Source of the DNA: Methanomicrobiales archaeon
Lineage (GTDB): Archaea; Halobacteriota; Methanomicrobia; Methanomicrobiales; JACTUA01
Reading direction: 5' to 3'
DNA: 7,669 nucleotides
Assembly (NCBI GenBank): GCA_028678905.1
Contig: JAJRCO010000049.1
Coordinates: 1 to 7,669, forward strand
The translations under genes and the position numbers were made by a program. This document shows, one piece after another, positions 1 through 5,259 of this stretch; within the stretch, counting starts at the first letter, position 1; each line of letters opens with the position of its first letter. The notes below the pieces were generated by a model, which was not told the origin of the DNA, did not search any database, and saw only the letters and a program-made list of their open reading frames with translations.

Positions 1-37
1 AATGGAGTCTCGTATTGTAATGCTTCGGTCATATGCC

Positions 38-58
38 ATGGAACTGCATCAGTTCCAT
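38..58. repeat. Perfect inverted repeat, 9-bp arms, 3-nt loop
   Basis: ATGGAACTG (38-46) and CAGTTCCAT (50-58) are exact reverse complements separated by CAT. No T-rich tract follows on either strand, so it does not look like a terminator. It lies more than 200 bp beyond the stop of the phosphatase gene. One or so such repeats would be expected by chance in a window of this size, so its function is unknown. Confidence 0.5.
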
Positions 59-230
59 TGTGACCGCAATTACATAGTCTCCTGAGGGAAGTAAAGGTAG
101 ATGTGCGATAAGGGGACTGAAAGCGCACGAAGGGAGCGTTCGCGCTTCTATCCCTTCTTTTCGGTATAAATTCGTTGCGAATCCCTCGATGATCAACGTG
201 CTACCCAACATTTATTTGGATAATAGAGCA

Positions 231-254
231 GGACACTCACCGGGACACTCACCC
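231..254. repeat. 12-bp tandem repeat, two copies
   Basis: GGACACTCACCG (231-242) is followed directly by GGACACTCACCC (243-254), differing only in the last base. It lies 12 bp beyond the stop codon of the phosphatase gene. It may be a simple replication-slippage duplication or a tandem protein-binding site. Nothing in the sequence decides between these. Confidence 0.75.
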
Positions 255-265
255 GTGATATGGGA

Positions 266-1888
266 TTACCCCTTGGGGGTAAAACCATCGAGACCTGATC
301 CTCTGACCACCATCAGCGTCATATCATCCGACTGAGGGATTGAGCCCGTAAACGCATGCACCGAATCCACGATTGCGGTCACGATCTCCGAGGCCGTGCG
401 TGATCGTACGCTCGCGATGGTTTGACGAAACCGTTCTTCGCCGAACATCTGTTCCTGAGCATTCTCGGCCTCGGTGATCCCATCTGTGTACAGCACCAGC
501 ACATCTCCCGTTCCCAGAACGACACGATCCGAGGTATACTCCGCATCCGTGAGCGCACCCATGGCCATGCCCGTGGCGGGCAATTCCGTGAAGGAACCAT
601 CCGTACCGCGGCAGATCAGGGGCGGGTTGTGTCCCGCATTTACATAGGTGAACGAGCGGTCCCGGGTATCGAGGATCCCGTAGAACAGCGTGATGAACAT
701 GCTGGCCTTGGAGTCTGCCGCGATGATCGCGTTCGCATCCCGGATGGCCGCGGCGGGTGCCTTCTGATGCCAGGTGGCGTTCACCCGTACGACGATCCGG
801 GAGAGGGCCATGAAGAGGGCGGCAGGCATTCCCTTTCCCGAGACGTCCGCGATGAGGATCCCGAGCCGATTTTTCTGCAGGGGGATCATTTCGAAGGGAA
901 TCACGTCAAAGAAGTCTCCTCCCACCTCCTTGGCCATGATACTCCGGGCTGCGATATCGAAATGCTCGATCTGGGGCATCGTGTCGGGTAGGAAACTCCG
1001 CTGGATCTCGGCCGCGATCGCCAGCTCCGCATTCGAGCGGGCCAGCCGCTCCTCCATCTTGCGCCGCTCCGTGATGTCCCGGATCGTTTCGATGGCCCCG
1101 GTGACTTTTCCCTGGGGATCATACCGCGGGCTAGCCTTCGCCCAGTAATATCGTCCCTCCCTCTCTGGACCTGGGATAAAGGTATCCACGACCAGGGTAT
1201 CCCCCTCCCGCTGCACGTGACTGTACCGGCTTTCCACGTCCGCCGCGGGCAGAAGGACCAGGTTGGCCAGCATGGGCCGGCGTTCCCCATAGAACGGCAG
1301 GGCGTACTCATAATCCCCCTTCCCCATCATTGCCGCCGCAGAAATTCCGGTCATTTCCTCTATCGCCTGGTTCCAGGTGATGACCACCCCGTTCTGGTCG
1401 ATAGCGAAGGTGGCATCCGGAAGGAAATTGATCAGATCGGCCAGATTCCGGTGGGACCGGATGATCTCTTCGGCGGCACGTTTCCGGTCCGTGATGTCCC
1501 GTACCGTCTCGATGGCCCCGGTGATGGTTCCCTGAGCATCATAGAGCGGGCTGGCCTTGGCCCACAGGTAGATCCCCCCTGGCCGAAAGTCGGGTATGAA
1601 GATGTCCACCACCAGGGTATCCCCGATCCGCTCGATGTTGTCATACCGTCTCTCAATCTCTCTGTCCGGTGAGAGGATCAGGTTGGCCAGCAGCGGTTTG
1701 CGTTCCCCATAGAAGGGAAGGGCATATTCGTAGTCCCCCTTTCCCAGCATCTCCTCCGCAGACACCCCGGTCAGGGTCTCCATCGCCTTATTCCAGGCGA
1801 TTACCCGGCCCTCCCGGTCGATCACAAAGGTAGAATCCGGCAGAAAGTCGATGATCGCATCATGGTACGGCCGGCCTGTACATTCCAT
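266..1888 (-). CDS. PAS-PAS-PP2C (SpoIIE/RsbU-type) serine phosphatase
   Basis: This is a 540-residue cytoplasmic signalling protein. Two PAS sensor domains (about residues 12-134 and 152-274) each end in a DIT(D/E)RK/RR motif typical of the PAS/PAC boundary. A short helical linker (275-298) leads into a PP2C-like SpoIIE domain (about 300-530). The metal-binding acidic residues are present: D325 and D328 in GGDFFD, D348 in ADVSGKG, D469 in YTDG and D521/D522 in QSDDMT. It is therefore probably an active Mn2+/Mg2+-dependent Ser/Thr phosphatase. In bacteria this family dephosphorylates STAS-domain anti-anti-sigma proteins; the archaeal target is unknown and no STAS or anti-sigma gene lies in the window. 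No membrane helices are seen, so the signal is likely cytosolic (ligand or redox). ATG at 1888 is the only ATG, GTG or TTG available after the in-frame stop at 1946-1948. There is no clear Shine-Dalgarno, and a TATA-like box about 24 bp upstream suggests a leaderless mRNA. Confidence 0.95.
   Translation of the reverse strand: MECTGRPYHDAIIDFLPDSTFVIDREGRVIAWNKAMETLTGVSAEEMLGKGDYEYALPFYGERKPLLANLILSPDREIERRYDNIERIGDTLVVDIFIPDFRPGGIYLWAKASPLYDAQGTITGAIETVRDITDRKRAAEEIIRSHRNLADLINFLPDATFAIDQNGVVITWNQAIEEMTGISAAAMMGKGDYEYALPFYGERRPMLANLVLLPAADVESRYSHVQREGDTLVVDTFIPGPEREGRYYWAKASPRYDPQGKVTGAIETIRDITERRKMEERLARSNAELAIAAEIQRSFLPDTMPQIEHFDIAARSIMAKEVGGDFFDVIPFEMIPLQKNRLGILIADVSGKGMPAALFMALSRIVVRVNATWHQKAPAAAIRDANAIIAADSKASMFITLFYGILDTRDRSFTYVNAGHNPPLICRGTDGSFTELPATGMAMGALTDAEYTSDRVVLGTGDVLVLYTDGITEAENAQEQMFGEERFRQTIASVRSRTASEIVTAIVDSVHAFTGSIPQSDDMTLMVVRGSGLDGFTPKG
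1052..1855 (-). repeat. Tandem duplication of the PAS-coding unit, 420-bp period
   Basis: The two PAS domains of the phosphatase gene are copies of each other, offset by exactly 140 codons with no indel. DNA landmarks repeat at 420 bp: GATGGCCCCG at 1091 and 1511, and CGTTCCCCAT at 1281 and 1701. Identical peptides such as GKGDYEYALPFYGER and WAKASP occur in both. This indicates a recent or gene-converted internal duplication. Divergence sits mainly in short patches, for example residues 74-83 against 214-223. Confidence 0.93.
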
Positions 1889-1908
1889 TCCAATAGCACC
1901 CAGGGAAG

Positions 1909-1914
1909 AATATA
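1909..1914 (-). promoter_or_regulatory. TATA-like box of the phosphatase gene
   Basis: Read on the minus strand this is TATATT within GGGGTATATTC. Its centre lies about 24 bp before the ATG at 1888. Archaeal TATA boxes usually centre about 26 bp before the transcription start, so the transcript would begin at or next to the start codon. That fits the missing Shine-Dalgarno. The call rests on position and composition only. Confidence 0.5.
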
Positions 1915-1926
1915 CCCCGAACAGAC

Positions 1927-1972
1927 ATGAAGATTCTTCATCTGCCTATCGCGCATCGACTTTGTCAAAGTC
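1927..1972. promoter_or_regulatory. Pair of 15-bp palindromes, candidate operators
   Basis: ATGAAGATTCTTCAT (1927-1941) and GACTTTGTCAAAGTC (1958-1972) are each perfect 7-1-7 dyads. Their centres (1934 and 1965) are 31 bp apart, about three helical turns. They lie immediately upstream of the TATA-like box of the phosphatase gene, where archaeal activators often bind. The two sequences differ, so they need not bind the same protein. Either alone could be chance; the close pairing is less likely to be. Confidence 0.4.
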
Positions 1973-1991
1973 TGCAGGCCACCCATGGATG

Positions 1992-2013
1992 CATTCGGTG
2001 ATCATTCGGTGGT
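1992..2013. repeat. 11-bp direct repeat, two copies
   Basis: CATTCGGTGAT (1992-2002) is followed by CATTCGGTGGT (2003-2013), with one mismatch. The period is about one helical turn, as for a tandem protein-binding site. The core ATTCGGT occurs again at 2165-2171, just before the ribosome binding site of the small gene. Confidence 0.55.
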
Positions 2014-2146
2014 CAGCACGTTGTTGAGAGCACCGGAGAATCGGTTCAAGAGCGCGGTGATCGATGAAGTAAGGAAGCGTAAAGTCTTGAACTTGTAATC
2101 TGACCGAGGAGGTAATGGCTCGCCGTATAACCCAAAAAGTAGCATG

Positions 2147-2187
2147 AATAAATAGGATGTGACTATTCGGTAATGCAAAGAGAGGAG
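2147..2187 (+). promoter_or_regulatory. TATA-like box and Shine-Dalgarno of the small gene
   Basis: AATAAATA (2147-2154) is TATA-like and predicts a transcript start near 2177. The Shine-Dalgarno sequence AGAGGAG (2181-2187) sits 4 nt before the ATG at 2192, giving a short 5' leader of about 15 nt. The two signals are consistently spaced, which is the main reason to believe the small gene. Confidence 0.5.
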
Positions 2188-2191
2188 TTTT

Positions 2192-2383
2192 ATGAGGATA
2201 TTATCAGCCGCACAAGTTACCCGGGAGATAGATCAGTTAAAACAGATCGTGGCCGTATACTACCGCTACAATCCTTTTGATATAATCGATGACATCGAGA
2301 AACGGATTGTCGAGCTCGAGAATCTACTACATGCGATACTGAGCAAGAGTAGTTATACGAGGACATACCCCGCGGGCGAGTAG
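2192..2383 (+). CDS. Small hypothetical protein, 63 residues, helical
   Basis: I do not recognise this protein. It is short, charged and probably mostly alpha-helical. The segment from about residue 10 to 50 (from REIDQLKQIV through IEKRIVELENLLHAIL) has hydrophobic residues at heptad-like spacing, so it may form a coiled-coil or helical hairpin. There is no signal peptide, no membrane helix and no cysteine. Support for it being real is the AGAGGAG ribosome binding site 4 nt before the ATG and a TATA-like box at the right distance. It ends with TAG. It stands alone, divergent from the phosphatase gene. A small dimeric regulator or adaptor would fit, but that is a guess. Confidence 0.6.
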   Translation: MRILSAAQVTREIDQLKQIVAVYYRYNPFDIIDDIEKRIVELENLLHAILSKSSYTRTYPAGE

Positions 2384-2420
2384 TTCCGTTGGGATGGATA
2401 CGTACAACGGCATTTATTAT

Positions 2421-2459
2421 TGACGTGAGACGGACAATGTTCATTACCGTCGTCTGTCA
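2421..2459. repeat. Nested imperfect inverted repeat downstream of the small gene
   Basis: Three arm pairs nest around one centre: TGAC/GTCA (2421-2424 and 2456-2459), GACGG/CCGTC (2429-2433 and 2447-2451) and AATG/CATT (2436-2439 and 2442-2445). The loops between the outer two pairs are symmetric at 4 nt each. It begins 38 nt after the stop at 2383 and could fold in RNA as a 3' structure. No T-run follows, so a classical terminator is not supported. Confidence 0.4.
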
Positions 2460-2513
2460 TTAACCCTCGATAGGAAATTAGGATCCATTCGACAGAAAAT
2501 ATTTGAAAGATAG

Positions 2514-3293
2514 TCAAGACAAAATACTTCGGCATGGCGAAGGATGCCCATCGGGTGATGCGGTATACGTTTTCTCCCCATATCCGTATCGCCAAGATAC
2601 CATCTGTGAACCCCCGAGCACAAACGGGATGAATGGACCGGAAACCTTTATTCGCAAGGCTCCCGTCGGGGCAAAAAAAGGATGATAGAGTATCCGGATA
2701 AACACATCTTCCCCGACCATTCCCGGCCTCTTCCCGGTGCCGGTAGTCTTCGGCCGGCTGATCTTGATGTAGGACTTCTTCACGATCTTGTTGCTGGACT
2801 GGTCCTTCTGTATGGTCAGGGTGACCGTGTAAGTGCCGCTGCTCTTGTATTCGTGGGAGGGATTCTGCAGGGAGGAGGTCGAACCATCTCCGAAGTTCCA
2901 GGTCCAGGCATTGGGGTTTCCCGAAGACTGGTCATAGAACTGGAGGGTCTTAGGAGCCAAGCCCGTCCGGGTGTCCGAGAAGAAATCTGCGGCAAGCGGC
3001 GCTATATATCCACAGGAGGCGTCGTTGGTGAGCCGGAGGCTCCAGGCGTTGCTGCTACATACATAGGAATCATAGCCGGTGCACTTGAAATCCCCGTCAG
3101 AGCACACGTATCCGCACAGTGGGTCATTCCGGGTCTGGAGATACCAGAAGTTTTCGAGGCACTGGTAAGATGTGTAGCCCTCACACATGGTGGCGCCGGT
3201 GGCGCAGATAAACCCATAGGAAGGATCGTTCTCGGCCTTCAGATTCCAAGTGTTATTGTTGCATTGGTAGGAGGTGTAGCCGTCACAGATGTA
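2514..3293 (-). pseudogene. Remnant of a secreted Cys-repeat and PKD-domain surface protein
   Basis: Three 34-residue repeats begin at 3287, 3185 and 3083. Each opens with C-x-GY-x-SY-x-C, continues through N-x-W-x-L, and ends with ND(P/A)(S/L)(C/Y)G(Y/F); the first two then close with a further Cys two residues on. A PKD domain follows at 2757-2999, with the hallmark WNFGDGSTS and NPSHEY motifs. The paired cysteines suggest disulfides, hence an exported protein. The reading frame enters the first repeat straight after an in-frame TAG (3294-3296), with no ATG, GTG or TTG before the second repeat and no signal peptide. The first internal ATG is at 3188. In the first repeat the Cys of NDPSCGY is a Tyr (TAT), a sign of decay. 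About 80 residues beyond the PKD domain have no recognisable domain and may be non-genic read-through to the TGA at 2514. The protein is very unlikely to be functional. Confidence 0.75.
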
Positions 3294-3296
3294 CTA

Positions 3297-3565
3297 TCTG
3301 GACTGCAATGGCTCCGTCCTCTGGACCGGAACGACCGGGACGCCCCTCTTTGACGTTGCAATGCCCGCCTCGCCTCGTTCGTGATAATGGTGTGGTGCCG
3401 ATCATTTGCGTCATAAAAAATTGATACCGGAGGGTAACGGGAAATCTCTCAGCTCCGATTGGAATAAATCTCTTCACATGGATATTATATCGTCTCCTTT
3501 GGATACCTCATGGGTATTCTTTTTCTGTCAGGTCCATCGCGGTCCTGAGCAGATAGGGCGTTTTG
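3297..3565. other. Intergenic stretch, no gene seen
   Basis: This lies upstream of both the broken PKD gene (minus) and the CorA-fusion gene (plus). Six-frame reading gives only short ORFs with no recognisable domain, and no signal peptide that could be the missing start of the Cys-repeat gene. No transposase remnant or clear terminal inverted repeats are visible. The left edge (3286-3300) has an imperfect dyad, CAGAT and ATCTG around GTACT, at the truncation point. Confidence 0.6.
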
Positions 3566-3602
3566 TTTTAAATCCCAACATTCTTATTCGGCGCGTGCAG
3601 GA
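3566..3602 (+). promoter_or_regulatory. Likely promoter and ribosome binding site of the CorA-fusion gene
   Basis: TTTTAAAT (3566-3573) is TATA-like and predicts a transcript start near 3596. AGGA (3599-3602) is a weak Shine-Dalgarno 8 nt before the ATG at 3611. The in-frame stop at 3569-3571 leaves 3611 as the only plausible start. Spacing supports the call; sequence conservation was not tested. Confidence 0.45.
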
Positions 3603-4467
3603 TATTCTGTATGGTTCCGGGCGTTCCGTCCCGAATCAATTGGGTCCGCGAACGGATCAAACCGTGGGTCGACTGGGTCTTCAGCGATGAGCTGATGATC
3701 ATCCTGGCCCTCCTGCTCATCCCCACCATTGCCCTCCCGTTACTCTTCCCGCTCTCGCCGTTCATGCAGACCTTCCTATCCATCCTGAACGATGGGATCA
3801 TCGTCGCCTTCATCCTGGAGTATTCGCTGAAACTGTTCCTCACCGATTCCCGAATGGCGTTCGTGACCGACACCTGGCATGTGCTCGACCTGTTCATCAT
3901 CATCCTCGCCCTGATGGAGTTTATTCCTCTCCTGGCCCTGCAATACGGAGAGGCTTCTCCCATCCTGCGTCTGCTCCGGGTGCTGCGGATCTTCACCGCG
4001 GCGGGCAGATCCACCGACCTGTATCAGAAGGCCCCCAACCCTGAACTGCCTCCCCTTCCGGAGTCCCCGATGCAGATCCGCACGCGGAATGTGGCCGGGA
4101 GGGCCACCTGTTCCATGCTTGACCCCTCCTGCCCCGCCTCCATCCAGGGCTCTCCCTGGTGGGTGCACATAGAACACATCCGTACTCAGGACATGGATAT
4201 ACTGAGCAGGATGCTGGGTATCCCCGCCCCGATCTTGAAGAACAAACTGAACCGGGATGCTATCACCCGCATCGACTACTTCCCGGAGTACACCACCATC
4301 TTTTTGCGCGACGCACGGCTGTCCTCGAATGAGGGGAACCAGGACATTCGTTTGTCCATGTACGGACTGCTGATCCTCTGCCAGGGAAACCGACTGACCA
4401 CCCTGTGTACCGGTGAGACCGACCTCTTCGATGCGGTGGGGAATATGACCGCGGACACCGAGAAGAT

Positions 4468-4472
4468 CCCCC
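4468..4472 (+). other. Frameshift site, CCCCC run in the CorA-fusion gene
   Basis: Upstream, CorA-like sequence is in the frame of the ATG at 3611 (LFDAVGNMTADTEKI). Immediately downstream it continues one frame back as PPGGEGLYLIL. Adding one C to the run of five yields a seamless EKIPPGGEG. A deletion in a homopolymer is the simplest cause; sequencing error or -1 slippage on the CCC codon would give the same pattern. Confidence 0.8.
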
Positions 4473-4941
4473 TGGCGGTGAAGGCCTCTACCTCATCCTG
4501 CGTAAAAAACTGGGAGACAACGAAGAGATTCTCGAGGCCATCGAGAATAGGGTGGAGACCCTGGAGGAGATTCCCCCGGGAAGCACCACCACGAAGTTCC
4601 TGGGGGATACCCTGCGCCTCAGAAGGGAGATCCAGAAGATCACCAAAAACCTCCGGCATGCCCGGCAGGTATTCGACACCATGCGGTCCCAGAAGGTCGC
4701 TCTCGAGGGTCTGGATGATCAGGTTCTCAATCTCTTTGACGTGATCTACGATGACACGGATTATCTGTACGATACCGCCCAGAATCTGGGAGAAAACCTC
4801 GCGGACCTGCGGGATCTGCACATCAACTCCATCACCTACAACATGACCCGGGTGATGAAGTTGTTAGCCGTAATGACCGCCCTCGCCCTCATCCCCACCA
4901 CCATCGGCGGACTCTTGGGGGAGAACCTTTACGACTCTCTG

Positions 4942-4944
4942 TAG
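4942..4944 (+). other. Premature TAG between CorA TM1 and TM2
   Basis: The frame continues for 29 more codons after this TAG as a clear second CorA membrane helix and ends at another TAG (5032-5034). A Trp codon (TGG) with one G-to-A change would explain it. TAG is the natural stop of the small gene, of this gene and of the large surface protein, so amber decoding as pyrrolysine is not favoured. Confidence 0.8.
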
Positions 4945-5034
4945 CGGATCAACATCTTTGAGATCCTGTTCATCGTACTACTCCTGATGTCCCTGGCCCT
5001 CTACGTGTTTTACCGCAAGGGCTGGCTGCGGTAG

Positions 5035-5259
5035 GAATTGCACCCCTTTCCCAGGCAGATGGATATAACGCGATGTCTAGGCTCATGCATTGCACGGCCG
5101 CATGGCAACGCCGCAAGGCACAATAAATCCTACGCTATTCCTCCATTCTTAATTTCGTTCTGAATTACGACCTCGGAAAACGGTGGGAAGGGCATATACT
5201 TACCCGATTCGGACGATAACCTTTACATTTGGATGCATTCGGATGGGATTCTGCCTGCT
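5035..5259. other. Convergent intergenic region, nothing clear
   Basis: This lies between the ends of the CorA-fusion gene and the surface-protein gene. No ORF, tRNA or convincing terminator is seen. It carries a 13-mer (TGGATGCATTCGG, 5230-5242) that also occurs at 1986-1998 in the divergent intergenic region, which could be chance. Confidence 0.5.

Larger units (their letters stand above)
1889..2191. promoter_or_regulatory. Divergent intergenic region between phosphatase and small gene
   Basis: This 303-bp stretch separates two genes transcribed away from each other. It holds both promoters, two 15-bp palindromes, an 11-bp tandem repeat and a good Shine-Dalgarno-like sequence without a proper gene (2106-2113). 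No open frame of useful length is seen on either strand. Confidence 0.7.
3611..5034 (+). pseudogene. Voltage-sensor domain fused to CorA-type Mg2+ channel, broken
   Basis: Restoring one base gives a 474-codon reading frame. Residues 1-135 form a four-helix voltage-sensor domain: S1 about 27-47; S2 about 56-77 with E70; S3 about 85-108 with TWHVLD and D93; S4 about 117-133 with R120, R123 and R126 at every third position. A Pro-rich linker (140-180) replaces the usual pore helices. From about 184 the protein is CorA-like: an N-terminal cytoplasmic domain (WWVHIEHI, ILKNKLNRD), a long helix with GEGLYLIL, NITY-like NSITYNMTRVMK, then TM1 ending GGLLGEN and TM2 ending FYRKGWLR. CorA proteins are pentameric divalent cation channels in the cytoplasmic membrane. 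Two lesions break the gene: a one-base loss in a C run (4468-4472) that shifts the frame, and a TAG (4942-4944) between TM1 and TM2. Without correction the first frame stops at 4744. The signature GMN is GEN here. An intact relative would be a candidate voltage-modulated Mg2+ channel; this copy is probably dead. Confidence 0.85.

Noticed and set aside
29..211. 60-codon minus-strand ORF downstream of the phosphatase gene
   Set aside because: No Shine-Dalgarno, only a weak TATA-like stretch, no recognisable domain, and composition unlike a folded protein. It contains the 38-58 inverted repeat. A real small gene cannot be excluded but is not supported.
422..991. 189-codon plus-strand ORF antisense to the phosphatase
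   Set aside because: It is a shadow of a GC-rich gene on the other strand, with no ribosome binding site and no domain.
2353..2595. 80-codon minus-strand ORF overlapping the end of the small gene
   Set aside because: It overlaps the small gene and the PKD remnant, has no domain and no ribosome binding site, and looks random.
2673..2679. Seven-T run on the minus strand as terminator of the PKD remnant
   Set aside because: It lies inside the open frame, the frame does not stop near it, and there is no second T tract. A single run of seven is weak evidence.
3294..3296. TAG before the Cys repeats as a pyrrolysine codon
   Set aside because: The frame upstream closes at a TGA within about 36 codons, has no good start and does not resemble an exported protein.
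2682..3353. 223-codon plus-strand ORF antisense to the PKD remnant
   Set aside because: The opposite strand encodes clear Cys repeats and a PKD domain; this frame is Gly/Val-rich shadow sequence.
3283..3477. Possible N-terminal part of the Cys-repeat gene in another frame
   Set aside because: Dropping one base would join it to the first repeat, but the peptide has no signal sequence and no partial Cys repeat, so the join is not supported.
5230..5242. 13-bp sequence shared with 1986-1998 as a possible attachment or insertion site
   Set aside because: A shared 13-mer is expected about once by chance in a window this long, and no integrase or transposase is present.
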